From Nitrospira moscoviensis (GTDB lineage: Bacteria; Nitrospirota; Nitrospiria; Nitrospirales; Nitrospiraceae): DNA of 64,000 bases. Both the position numbers and the translations under genes were made by a program. The stretch covers positions 4,008,001-4,072,000 of the forward strand of contig NZ_CP011801.1 in assembly GCF_001273775.1 (NCBI RefSeq), read 5' to 3'. Of this stretch, positions 50,139 through 58,172 are shown piece after piece. The notes beneath the pieces are model-generated. The model had not been told where the DNA came from. It made no database searches and saw nothing but the letters and a program-made list of their open reading frames with translations. The first letter of the stretch is position 1. The number at the start of each line of letters is the position of its first letter.

Positions 50139-51839
50139 ATGACGACACCGACTTCGTCCAGCCCTTCGGATTTCATCCGTGACATCGTGGCCGCGGACCG
50201 CGCCGCCGGCAAACACGAGGGCCGGGTGGTGACGCGATTTCCGCCGGAGCCGAACGGTTTCCTGCATATCGGCCATGCCAAATCCATCTGTCTGAATTTC
50301 GGCATCGCCGAGGAGAATCCGGGCGGCCGGTGCCATCTGCGCTTCGACGATACCAATCCGACGACCGAAGACCCGCGGTACGTCCGGGCGATTCAGGAGG
50401 ACGTGCGGTGGCTGGGCTTCGATTGGCACGGCGACATGTTTTATGCGTCCGACTATTTCGAGCAGTTGTACGACTACGCGGTGCGCTTGATCCGAAAAGG
50501 CAAAGCCTACGTCGACAGCCTCACGGCGGAGCAGATGCGGGAATACCGCGGGACGCTCACCGAGGCCGGCAAGGACAGCCCCTATCGCACCCGCTCGGTG
50601 GACGAGAATCTCGACCTCTTTGCCCGCATGCGCGCAGGCGAATTCGCCGACGGCGCCCACGTCCTGCGCGCCAAAATCGACATGGCCTCGCCCAACATCA
50701 ATCTGCGCGATCCGGTGCTGTACCGCATCCGGCACGCGGCACACTACCGCACCGGCACCGCGTGGTGCATGTACCCATCGTACGACTATGCCCACCCGCT
50801 GTCGGACGCGATCGAGGGGATCACCCATTCGCTCTGCACGCTGGAGTTCGAGGACCACCGCCCGCTCTACGATTGGGTGGTGGCGGAAACCGGCGCGCCC
50901 CATCGCCCGCAACAGATCGAGTTTGCCCGGCTCAACCTGACGTTCGCCGTGATGAGCAAGCGCAAGCTGCTCGAGCTGGTCGAGAAGAAGCTGGTGAACG
51001 GCTGGGATGATCCACGGCTGCCCACGTTGAAAGGGCTCCGCCGGCGCGGCTACACCCCGGAAGCCATCCGGGCGTTCTGCGACCACATCGGCGTCGCCAA
51101 ACGCGACGCCGTCGTCGAGATGCAGCTGTTGGAGCATTTCATCCGGGAGGACCTGAACAAGCGGGCGCCGCGTGTCATGGCCGTCTTGAAGCCGCTCAAG
51201 GTCGTTCTCGACAACTATCCGGAAGGTCAGGTCGAGGAGATGGAGGCCGTCAACAATCCCGAGGACCCGGCGGCCGGAACGAGAACGGTCCTGTTTTCAC
51301 GGGTGCTGTACATCGATCAGGACGACTTCCGGGAAGATCCGCCGAAGCAGTTCTACCGCCTGGCGCCCGGCCGTGAGGTGCGCCTGCGCTACGGCTACAT
51401 CGTCAAGTGCGTCGGCGTGACGAAAGATCCCGCGACAGGGAGGATAACGGAGCTGCATTGCACCTATGATCCGGAGACCAAGAGCGGATCGTCGCAGGAG
51501 CAACGGAAAGTGAAGGCCACGATTCATTGGGTGTCCGCCTCCCATGCGATCGAGGCGGAAGTCCGCCTCTACAATCCGCTGCTCGTGACGGACGCCGCCA
51601 AGATCCCCCCCGATCACGATTGGACCCTGTACCTCAATCCGCAGTCGCTGGAGCGCCTCACCGGCTGCCTGGTGGAGCCGAGCCTCCGGACGGCGCAGCC
51701 CGGCGCCCGGTTCCAATTCGAGCGGCAAGGGTATTTCTGCGTCGACGCGGATTCGACACCCGGCCGGCCTGTCTTCAACCGCACGGTCTCGCTCAAAGAC
51801 GCCTGGGCCAAGATCGAGAAGACCCGACAAACGGGATAG
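50139..51839 (+). CDS. glnS: Glutaminyl-tRNA synthetase
   Basis: The 566-residue class I synthetase has the HIGH motif in PEPNGFLHIGHAKSICLN, the GlnRS-specific RFDDTNPTTED, the KMSKS equivalent VMSKRKLLELV, and the two C-terminal anticodon-binding beta barrels. It charges tRNA-Gln directly, so the organism need not make Gln-tRNA through Glu-tRNA amidation for this tRNA. Two tRNA-Gln genes are 2.8 kb downstream, and gltX is close by. Confidence 0.96.
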   Translation: MTTPTSSSPSDFIRDIVAADRAAGKHEGRVVTRFPPEPNGFLHIGHAKSICLNFGIAEENPGGRCHLRFDDTNPTTEDPRYVRAIQEDVRWLGFDWHGDMFYASDYFEQLYDYAVRLIRKGKAYVDSLTAEQMREYRGTLTEAGKDSPYRTRSVDENLDLFARMRAGEFADGAHVLRAKIDMASPNINLRDPVLYRIRHAAHYRTGTAWCMYPSYDYAHPLSDAIEGITHSLCTLEFEDHRPLYDWVVAETGAPHRPQQIEFARLNLTFAVMSKRKLLELVEKKLVNGWDDPRLPTLKGLRRRGYTPEAIRAFCDHIGVAKRDAVVEMQLLEHFIREDLNKRAPRVMAVLKPLKVVLDNYPEGQVEEMEAVNNPEDPAAGTRTVLFSRVLYIDQDDFREDPPKQFYRLAPGREVRLRYGYIVKCVGVTKDPATGRITELHCTYDPETKSGSSQEQRKVKATIHWVSASHAIEAEVRLYNPLLVTDAAKIPPDHDWTLYLNPQSLERLTGCLVEPSLRTAQPGARFQFERQGYFCVDADSTPGRPVFNRTVSLKDAWAKIEKTRQTG

Positions 51840-51847
51840 CGGGATAA

Positions 51848-51865
51848 CGGGGCAACATTACCCCG
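51848..51865 (+). terminator. Possible hairpin after glnS
   Basis: CGGGG (51848-51852) pairs with CCCCG (51861-51865) around an 8-nt loop, 9 nt after the glnS stop. Additional GGGG/CCCC stretches around it allow longer alternative stems. No T-run. Confidence 0.35.
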
Positions 51866-51959
51866 CTACCCCCTTACCCCGCTGCAGGGTTTCCAAGTAA
51901 TGCATGCCTGCCGGAGAGTCTTGGTCTATCCTGTGACAGGAATACCTCCGGAGGCTGCC

Positions 51960-52295
51960 ATGATCGAATGCCGGGAACATCCGCGGATCCCGCTCGAGCT
52001 CCAAGTGTTTTTTTCCACCGCCGGCCATACCGAGATCCGTGAAGGGACGACCTTCGACATTTCCGCCGGCGGCTGTGCGGTCACCAGCTCCACCCCGGTG
52101 AATCCGGGGGCGGGCGTCAGGCTGTTGATCCGCGCGACCGACCTCGGATCGCCGATCACGGTCCACGCCGCGTCCGTGCGATGGGCCCGCTATGGCGAGT
52201 TCGGCGTGGAATTTTTGAACCTCACCGACTTGGATCGGAGCCGTCTCAGCCGGCTCTTGCATGTCGTAGCGCCGCGCTCCTCACCGCGGAACTGA
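51960..52295 (+). CDS. PilZ-domain protein
   Basis: ATG 51960 has GGAGG five bases upstream and removes a low-quality N-terminal stretch. The 111-residue product has a PilZ-like pattern: CREHPRIPLELQVFF, where R-x-x-R would contact c-di-GMP, then FDISAGGCAVTSSTPV with the D/N-x-S-x-x-G motif. PilZ proteins respond to c-di-GMP. Confidence 0.85.
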   Translation: MIECREHPRIPLELQVFFSTAGHTEIREGTTFDISAGGCAVTSSTPVNPGAGVRLLIRATDLGSPITVHAASVRWARYGEFGVEFLNLTDLDRSRLSRLLHVVAPRSSPRN

Positions 52296-52354
52296 CAGGC
52301 TCGCCGGCCGGAACAGCGGTTCTCTCCTCCGCCGCGGCGATGGTACACTGAAAC

Positions 52355-52558
52355 ATGCAGTGCCCCGTCTGCCGCCGTTCCACCACGTGGACCGACAATC
52401 CTTGGCGTCCCTTTTGCTGCGAGCGGTGCCAGCTGATCGACCTCGGCACCTGGGCGGCGGAGGGATATCGGATTCCCGGCTCTTCCCTCACTGCGGATGC
52501 GTCACCACGCCAGGCCGACAAAGAGGAGCAATCGGACGACGCGCCGTCCGAACGCTGA
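52355..52558 (+). CDS. yacG: DNA gyrase inhibitor YacG
   Basis: The 67-residue protein has the YacG zinc site MQCPVCRR and PFCCERCQLIDLGTWAAEGY, followed by a polar acidic tail. YacG binds GyrB and inhibits gyrase. Length and order of motifs match the family. Confidence 0.92.
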   Translation: MQCPVCRRSTTWTDNPWRPFCCERCQLIDLGTWAAEGYRIPGSSLTADASPRQADKEEQSDDAPSER

Positions 52559-52649
52559 CGCAATTCTCCGACCCCGGGTCTTTTCGTAGTTGGCAAGTTT
52601 CGCGGAACTTGCTAAGGTCTGGCTTCCCGACGTCTGGAGCGCGCCTTCC

Positions 52650-53693
52650 ATGATCCCTACGAAGGGCTATGCCGCCATGGCGGCCAAGGCTCCGCTTGAG
52701 CCCTTTTCATTCGAGCGGCGGGCTGTCGGTCCTCATGACGTGCTGATCGTCATTTCACATTGCGGTATCTGCCATTCCGACATCCATCAAGCGCGGAACG
52801 AATGGGGCGGCTCGCTCTTCCCGATGGTGCCGGGCCATGAAATTGTCGGCGTCGTGAGCCAGGTGGGGCAGGCGGTGACGCGGTTTCGCAGCGGCGACCG
52901 CGCCGGCGTGGGCTGCTTCGTCGATTCCTGCCGATCCTGCGCCGCATGCCGTGAAGGGGAAGAGCAATACTGCGAAGACGGCCTGGTGCTGACCTATAGC
53001 GGACGGGATCGAAGCGGGGCCGTCACCCAAGGCGGGTACTCGACGCAGATCGTCGTCGACGAGCGCTACGTGTTGCGCATGCCGAAGGGGCTGTCGCCGG
53101 CCGGCGCGGCGCCGCTGCTCTGTGCCGGCATCACGACCTACTCGCCGCTCCGCGAGTGGGGCGTGGGGAAATATCATAAGCTGGCGGTGGTGGGCCTGGG
53201 CGGCCTCGGTCACATGGCGGTCAAAATTGCGAAGGCGCTCGGCACCGAAGTGACCGTCTTGAGCACCAGCGGCCGGAAACGGGCGGATGCGCTGCGCTGG
53301 GGCGCCTCGGAGTTCGCCGTCACGTCCCAGCCCGACACATTCAAAAAGCTGGCGCGGCGGTTCGATTTCATTCTCGATACCGTGTCCGCGCCCCATGATT
53401 ACAACGCTTACCTCAACTTATTGAGAACCGACGGCACGCTGATCCTCGTCGGCGCCCCGGAGAAAGCCTGGCCGCTGGAGCCCTTTCCCCTCATCCTGCA
53501 CCGGCGCCGCATCGCCGGGTCCCTGATCGGCGGCATCAAAGAAACCCAGGAGATGCTCGATTTCTGCGCCGAGCACCGGATCGAATCGGACGTCGAAGTG
53601 ATTCCTATCCGGCAGGTGAACGAGGCGTATGACCGGGTCGTCCGCGGCGATGTCCGTTACCGCTTCGTGATCGACCTGAGCTCGCTGGCGTAA
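52650..53693 (+). CDS. Zinc-dependent alcohol dehydrogenase (CAD/YahK-like)
   Basis: The 347-residue protein from ATG 52650 has catalytic zinc motif HCGICHSDIHQARNEWGG and PGHEIVGVVSQ, the structural zinc cysteines CRSCAACREGEEQYC, and the NAD(P) fold GLGGLGHMAVKIAKALG with LSTSGRKRADAL. It belongs to the cinnamyl alcohol dehydrogenase-like group, usually NADPH-dependent aldehyde reductases with wide substrate range. Confidence 0.9.
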   Translation: MIPTKGYAAMAAKAPLEPFSFERRAVGPHDVLIVISHCGICHSDIHQARNEWGGSLFPMVPGHEIVGVVSQVGQAVTRFRSGDRAGVGCFVDSCRSCAACREGEEQYCEDGLVLTYSGRDRSGAVTQGGYSTQIVVDERYVLRMPKGLSPAGAAPLLCAGITTYSPLREWGVGKYHKLAVVGLGGLGHMAVKIAKALGTEVTVLSTSGRKRADALRWGASEFAVTSQPDTFKKLARRFDFILDTVSAPHDYNAYLNLLRTDGTLILVGAPEKAWPLEPFPLILHRRRIAGSLIGGIKETQEMLDFCAEHRIESDVEVIPIRQVNEAYDRVVRGDVRYRFVIDLSSLA

Positions 53694-53744
53694 GTCCTGC
53701 ACTCCTTTCCTCGTCCTCCATTCAGACAAGAGAAACGGCCGACC

Positions 53745-54605
53745 ATGCTGCGTCACGCAAGACAAACTGTCCCCTCGAAGGGACAAACCGCCCCCGAAGC
53801 GCCTGCGCATATGCCGCCGCCCAAAGCGGCCGGCACGCGGGCCGCCAAAACATCCGCCAGACCCGACGGGGAGCCGGTACGGACGTTGGTGATCGATGTC
53901 GGAGCCAGCGGCATTAAGGCGACGCTGCTGAACGATCTCGGCCGCCCGGTAGGTGAGCGGGTCCGGCGCGAAACGCCTCCCTCCGGCATGCCGGGCGAAG
54001 TGATGGATACCGTCGTGGCGCTGGCCAAACACTTCGAGCCCTTCGATCGGGTGGCGGTCGGCTTCCCCGGCGTGATCGTCGACGGGATCGTGAAGGAGGC
54101 GCCGAACTTGGCGCCGGAGTGGCAGGACTTCAACATCGCCGAGGTGCTCCAGGCGCGGCTGAAGAAGCCGGTCCGCGTCGCGAACGACGCCGACGTGCAG
54201 GGATTCGGCGCCATTGCGGGGACCGGGGTCGAGCTGGTCGTCACGTTGGGGACCGGCGTCGGTACCTCGCTCTTTGTCGACGGACGCCTCGTGCCGAATC
54301 TGGAGATCGGCGCGAGGAAATTGCGCGACAAGGCACTCAAAAAAGTCGGCAAGGAGAAGTGGAATAAGCGTGTCGCGAAGTTCGTGCGCAAGCTCGACGG
54401 CATCTTCCACTTTACCCGGCTCTACATCGGGGGCGGGAATTCCCGCGAGGTCGACGTGAGCCTCCTGCCGGCGAACGTGACCATCGTCTCGAATGTGAAC
54501 GGCTTGGTCGGCGGCCTCGCGCTCTGGCGGGACGGGGCCCAAGGGCCGGTGAACGGGCGGAGTTCAGCCGGGCAGGAGAAAGCAGAAGACCGGACCGCGG
54601 CGTGA
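53745..54605 (+). CDS. ROK-family sugar kinase, polyphosphate-glucokinase type
   Basis: After a 45-residue polar extension the protein has VIDVGASGIKATLL (ATP/polyphosphate-binding), AVGFPGVIVDGIVKEAPNLA, ANDADVQGFGA and VVTLGTGVGTSLFVDG, as in polyphosphate glucokinases. LYIGGGNSREV is also typical. It would phosphorylate glucose using polyphosphate or ATP. Cytosolic. Confidence 0.8.
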   Translation: MLRHARQTVPSKGQTAPEAPAHMPPPKAAGTRAAKTSARPDGEPVRTLVIDVGASGIKATLLNDLGRPVGERVRRETPPSGMPGEVMDTVVALAKHFEPFDRVAVGFPGVIVDGIVKEAPNLAPEWQDFNIAEVLQARLKKPVRVANDADVQGFGAIAGTGVELVVTLGTGVGTSLFVDGRLVPNLEIGARKLRDKALKKVGKEKWNKRVAKFVRKLDGIFHFTRLYIGGGNSREVDVSLLPANVTIVSNVNGLVGGLALWRDGAQGPVNGRSSAGQEKAEDRTAA

Positions 54606-54627
54606 GCGGGGGAGGCTATCGGTAAAG

Positions 54628-54701
54628 TGGCTGGGGGACTAGGAATCGAACCTAGGTAGCCAGCTCCAAAGGCTGGCGTCCTACCGCTAGACGATCCCCC
54701 A
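54628..54701 (-). tRNA. tRNA-Gln (anticodon TTG)
   Basis: On the minus strand: TGGGGGATCGTCTAGCGG start, anticodon loop CTTTGGA (anticodon TTG) between CCAGC and GCTGG, T arm CTAGG TTCGATT CCTAG, CCA encoded. Length 74 with CCA. Confidence 0.93.
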
Positions 54702-54751
54702 GCGCGGTATGGCGGCACATCGCAGAGGTGGGGCTCGAAGGAAAAGAAAAT

Positions 54752-54825
54752 TGGCTGGGGGACTAGGAATCGAACCTAGGTAGTCAGATCCAGAGACTGA
54801 CGTCCTACCGCTAGACGATCCCCCA
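54752..54825 (-). tRNA. tRNA-Gln (anticodon CTG)
   Basis: Nearly identical to the tRNA-Gln 50 bp away, but the anticodon loop is CTCTGGA (anticodon CTG) with stem TCAGT/TCTGA, which includes one T-T mismatch next to the loop. Acceptor and T arms are the same and CCA is encoded. A tandem duplication that diverged in the anticodon arm. Confidence 0.92.
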
Positions 54826-54893
54826 ACCGAGGATCACAGTAATATAAGGGTCGGCGGTCAGTCAAGATCAGCGGCGGGTGACAACGTCTTCGC

Positions 54894-56309
54894 TCACGAT
54901 CGCGAGGCGCGCTCGACGCCCCGGCGCAATCGAAAGAGCGTTCGCTCCCGGCCCAACACCTCCATCACGTCGAACAGACCGGGGCTCGCGGTCCGGCCGG
55001 TCAGCGCGACGCGCACCGGCTGGGCGAGCTGGCCCATTTTCAGCCCCTCGGCTTCCACCAGCTTCTTGAAGCTCTCTTCCCATTCCTGTTTCGCAAACTC
55101 GGGGAAGGCTTCGAAGCGATCGAGCAGCTTTGCCAAAGCGGGAGCGACGGAAGGCGTGAGGAACTTCTTGGCCGCCTCTTCGTCGAATGCCACCGCCTGC
55201 CCGAAGTAGGGTTTCACCCATTCGACCATTTCGACGAGCGTCTTTGTGCGCTCTCTGACCAGTACGACGAGCCGGGCCAGCCATTCCTGGGGTACAGCCC
55301 GGACTTCTTCTTTGAGTCCTGCTGCCTCTAGCAGAGGCACGAGCGCTTCGATCACTCGATCGGGCGGGCTGGTTTTAATGTATTCCGCGTTCATCCAGAG
55401 CAACTTGTCCGGATTGAACACGGCGGGAGAGGTCTGGACATTCTTCCAGGAAAACTTTTCGATCAGCTCCTGCCGCGTGAACAGTTCCTGGTCGCCATAG
55501 GACCAGCCCAGCCGCACCAAATAATTGACCATCGCCTCCGGCAGATACCCCATGTCGCGGTAGGCCATGATCGAGGTGGCCCCGTGCCGTTTGGACAGCC
55601 GGGCCTTGTCGGACCCGAGAATCATCGGCAGGTGCCCGAAGCGCGGCACGGCAAACCCGAGCGCCTCGAAGATCGGCACTTGCCGGGGCGTATTGGTGAG
55701 GTGATCGTCGCCGCGGACTACGTGGGTGATGTTCATGAGCGCATCGTCCACGACGACGGAAAAATTGTACGTGGGGTAGCCGTTCGAGCGCAGGATAATG
55801 AGGTCATCCAGCACCGCATTGTCGAAGACGACCTCGCCTTTGATCAAATCGTCGATCACGGTCTGGCCTTCTTGTGGGGCTTTGAACCGCAAGGCCGCTT
55901 CTCCGGTGGGATTGCTGATGCCGAGCGCCCGGCAGCGGCCGTCGTACCGGGGCGACAGCCCCCTCGCCTCCGCTTCTTTCCGCCGGGCTTCGAGCTCTTC
56001 CGCCTTGCAGACGCACCAGTAGGCCTGGCCGGTTTCCAACAATTGCATCGCGTGACTCCGATAGAGCTCCATCCGCTCCGTCTGGCGGAACGGCCCTTCA
56101 TCCCAATCGAGTCCGACCCATTGCATGCCTTCGATGATGGCCTGGATGGATGCGTCGGTCGAGCGGCTCTGGTCGGTGTCTTCGATGCGGAGAATGAATC
56201 GGCCGTGCTGTTGGCGCGCAAACAGCCAATTGAACAGCGCCGTGCGGACGCCGCCGATATGCAGAAAGCCGGTGGGACTGGGCGCGAAGCGAACGCGGAC
56301 TTGTGTCAT
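54894..56309 (-). CDS. gltX: Glutamyl-tRNA synthetase
   Basis: ATG 56309 (MTQVRVRFAPSPTGFLHIGG) is chosen, as the GTG five codons earlier is less typical. Motifs: HIGH equivalent FLHIGGVRTALFNW, zinc-like region with CVCKAEELEARRKEAEARG, GDDHLTNTPRQVPIFEALGF, and the KMSKS equivalent DKARLSKRHGATSIM. Length 471 residues. It charges tRNA-Glu. Same strand as, and upstream of, the two tRNA-Gln genes, so they may be transcribed together. Confidence 0.95.
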   Translation of the reverse strand: MTQVRVRFAPSPTGFLHIGGVRTALFNWLFARQQHGRFILRIEDTDQSRSTDASIQAIIEGMQWVGLDWDEGPFRQTERMELYRSHAMQLLETGQAYWCVCKAEELEARRKEAEARGLSPRYDGRCRALGISNPTGEAALRFKAPQEGQTVIDDLIKGEVVFDNAVLDDLIILRSNGYPTYNFSVVVDDALMNITHVVRGDDHLTNTPRQVPIFEALGFAVPRFGHLPMILGSDKARLSKRHGATSIMAYRDMGYLPEAMVNYLVRLGWSYGDQELFTRQELIEKFSWKNVQTSPAVFNPDKLLWMNAEYIKTSPPDRVIEALVPLLEAAGLKEEVRAVPQEWLARLVVLVRERTKTLVEMVEWVKPYFGQAVAFDEEAAKKFLTPSVAPALAKLLDRFEAFPEFAKQEWEESFKKLVEAEGLKMGQLAQPVRVALTGRTASPGLFDVMEVLGRERTLFRLRRGVERASRS

Positions 56310-56408
56310 AGCGAGTTCCGTCACGGCAAAGGCCGGTATCTATAGCACGCAGCGAAAAGTATTGTACAGGAGCAGGCCTTCTGCTATGAGTGCGGTCATC
56401 GGATCGTT

Positions 56409-57110
56409 ATGGCGGAACTGACGCAGCCTGCGACAGTCCTCTCGGTCACCGATCTCACGCCGAACGTCCGCCAACTCGTCATTCTCCCCAAAGAACAGAA
56501 GCTCGCCTATCAGCCGGGGCAGTGGGTCTCGCTCAAGCTCCCGGTCGGCGTGCATCCGCCGCTCAATCGAGCCTACTCCCTGGCGGCTCCGGCTTCACCG
56601 TCCGGCGAGATGACGCTCGTCTTCGATCGTGTGCCCGACGGCATGGGGTCCGGCTATCTGTATCAGGCCAAACCGGGTGACGAGCTGTTTCTCTCCGGCC
56701 CCCACGGCGCTTTCACGCTGCCGCAGCCGAACGGTAAGGAACTGCTGCTGATCGGCCGCTACACCGGGCTGGTGCCGCTGCGGTGCATGCTGAAAGCGCT
56801 GTATGCGCATCGCGACCGCTCCCCGATTCTGTTGATCGCAATCGGTCCGGCAGAGGGGGAACTGCTGTATCACGAGGAGTTTCTCTCGCTGGCTATGACG
56901 CACCCCTCGTTTCGCTACCTGCCCCTCGTGGCCACCGATGACGAGGCGGCCGTCGCCTTGACCGTCGGCATGCTGCGGCCGTTGATCGACGGCAAACCGC
57001 ACGTGCTTCCCCTGCTTTGCGGCAGGAAAGGATTCGTGCGGCCGCTGCGAGCCTATTTCATGGAAGCGGGGTACGACCGGAAAGAGGTGAAGACCGAAAC
57101 GTACGACTAG
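56409..57110 (+). CDS. FAD/NAD(P)-binding ferredoxin-reductase-like oxidoreductase
   Basis: The 233-residue protein has FAD-binding RAYSLAAPASPSGEMTLVF (the R-x-Y-S motif), GDELFLSGPHGAFTL, an NAD-fold with LLLIGRYTGLVPLRCML and a C-terminal CGRKGFVRPLRAYFMEAG. No Fe-S domain. It is convergent with the 2Fe-2S ferredoxin gene 55 bp away, which is a plausible partner. Confidence 0.82.
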   Translation: MAELTQPATVLSVTDLTPNVRQLVILPKEQKLAYQPGQWVSLKLPVGVHPPLNRAYSLAAPASPSGEMTLVFDRVPDGMGSGYLYQAKPGDELFLSGPHGAFTLPQPNGKELLLIGRYTGLVPLRCMLKALYAHRDRSPILLIAIGPAEGELLYHEEFLSLAMTHPSFRYLPLVATDDEAAVALTVGMLRPLIDGKPHVLPLLCGRKGFVRPLRAYFMEAGYDRKEVKTETYD

Positions 57111-57117
57111 AGATCAT

Positions 57118-57163
57118 GAGTCATCGGTCATTGGTCATCAGAGACAACGATGACCGATGACTC
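57118..57163. terminator. Bidirectional hairpin between convergent genes
   Basis: GAGTCATCGGTCAT (57118-57131) and ATGACCGATGACTC (57150-57163) are perfect 14-bp complements around an 18-nt loop. It lies between the oxidoreductase and ferredoxin stops, and resembles in content the GATGAGTG-type repeats elsewhere. Confidence 0.55.
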
Positions 57164-57164
57164 T

Positions 57165-57581
57165 TTAATGTCCTTCTTTGACCAGATTCTTGTTCACCGC
57201 CGGGATTTCCACCACGATGTCCTTCGTCCCGTTCGGCACACATTGGCAGCCGAGCCGTGACTGGAGTGTGGTCATCGGAGCCTCGTCCAACTGATCGAAC
57301 TCATCATCGGTGCCTTCGTTACAGGTTTCCAACCCCTGCTTGACGACCACATGGCAGGTCGAACAAGCACAGACCCCGCCGCACACATGTTCCAGTTCCA
57401 CTCCATTCCCCATCGCGATATCGAGGATACTGCCCGGCAGCCCGGTCGATCCATATGGAATCTTGGCCGGATCGACCGCCACCTTGGTGACTTGCCCGTT
57501 CGGAGCTATGTATGTGACGGTATACGTGGTTTTCGGCAGCTCGTAGTCCGTCTTCTCAATATAAGGGTTGGTTCCACCCAT
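57165..57581 (-). CDS. fdx: ISC-type 2Fe-2S ferredoxin
   Basis: The 138-residue protein has cluster-binding cysteines C67-x5-C73-x2-C76 in HVCGGVCACSTCHVVV and C112/C114 near RLGCQCVPN, as in adrenodoxin/ISC ferredoxins (C71 is extra). The N-terminal 20 residues are an extension. It would give electrons for Fe-S assembly. In E. coli fdx follows hscA; here it is divergent from iscR, 118 bp away. Confidence 0.92.
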   Translation of the reverse strand: MGGTNPYIEKTDYELPKTTYTVTYIAPNGQVTKVAVDPAKIPYGSTGLPGSILDIAMGNGVELEHVCGGVCACSTCHVVVKQGLETCNEGTDDEFDQLDEAPMTTLQSRLGCQCVPNGTKDIVVEIPAVNKNLVKEGH

Positions 57582-57607
57582 ATCCGGTCCTTTCTTCAGC
57601 GACTGTA

Positions 57608-57636
57608 TTGACAGTGTTCAAAATACCGTGCTATCT
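57608..57636 (+). promoter_or_regulatory. Putative iscR promoter
   Basis: TTGACA (57608-57613) and CTATCT (57631-57636) are spaced by 17 bp, a near-consensus sigma-70-type pair with a perfect -35 and a weaker -10. It lies about 62 bp upstream of the iscR start. Confidence 0.5.
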
Positions 57637-57652
57637 TTATTCCGACCTTATT

Positions 57653-57679
57653 GATCGGAGATCATTATAGTCTCCGATC
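57653..57679. promoter_or_regulatory. 9-bp perfect inverted repeat in the iscR leader
   Basis: GATCGGAGA (57653-57661) and TCTCCGATC (57671-57679) are exact complements around 9 nt. It lies 20-46 nt upstream of iscR and downstream of the putative promoter. It may be an IscR/Rrf2 operator or an RNA hairpin that covers the ribosome site. Confidence 0.45.
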
Positions 57680-57698
57680 CAAGAGATCGGCAATAGCA

Positions 57699-58172
57699 AT
57701 GTTGAAGATTTCGAAAAAAGCAGACTACGCCCTCATGGCTCTCCAGCACATTGCCTCCGTGCAGTTCGGCGACGTGACGCCGGGCCGCGTAGTCAATACG
57801 AAAGAGATCGCCGAGGAATACAACATCCCCCTCGAACTGCTGGCGAAGGTGCTCCAGACCCTCGCGAAGAACGGCCTGATCGAAAGCCATAACGGTCCCA
57901 AGGGCGGCTATCTCCTCGCTCGGCGCACCAGCGATATCACGATCGCACAGATTCTTGAAGGCATCGAAGGGCCGCTGGGCCTCACGGATTGTTCCCATGA
58001 AAAGGAAGGGGAGCTGTGTTTGCAGCGGGAACACTGCAACATCCGCACGCCCCTCCTCAAGGTGCAAGACAGTATCTATCAGTTGCTCAACAACATGACG
58101 CTGCAGGACATGATGGGCGGCACGCCGCTGATCACGATCCAGTCTGCCACGCCACAAGGAGTCGCACGATGA
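57699..58172 (+). CDS. iscR: Fe-S assembly regulator IscR (Rrf2 family)
   Basis: From ATG 57699 (MLKISKKADYALMALQHIAS) the 157-residue protein has a winged helix (TKEIAEEYNIPLELLAKVLQ, ESHNGPKGGYLLAR) and the cluster-binding cysteines C98, C107 and C113 in TDCSHEKEGELCLQREHC. In E. coli they bind 2Fe-2S and IscR represses the isc operon. The extra spacing between C98 and C107 is larger than in E. coli. Its stop overlaps the iscS start (ATGA). Confidence 0.92.
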   Translation: MLKISKKADYALMALQHIASVQFGDVTPGRVVNTKEIAEEYNIPLELLAKVLQTLAKNGLIESHNGPKGGYLLARRTSDITIAQILEGIEGPLGLTDCSHEKEGELCLQREHCNIRTPLLKVQDSIYQLLNNMTLQDMMGGTPLITIQSATPQGVAR

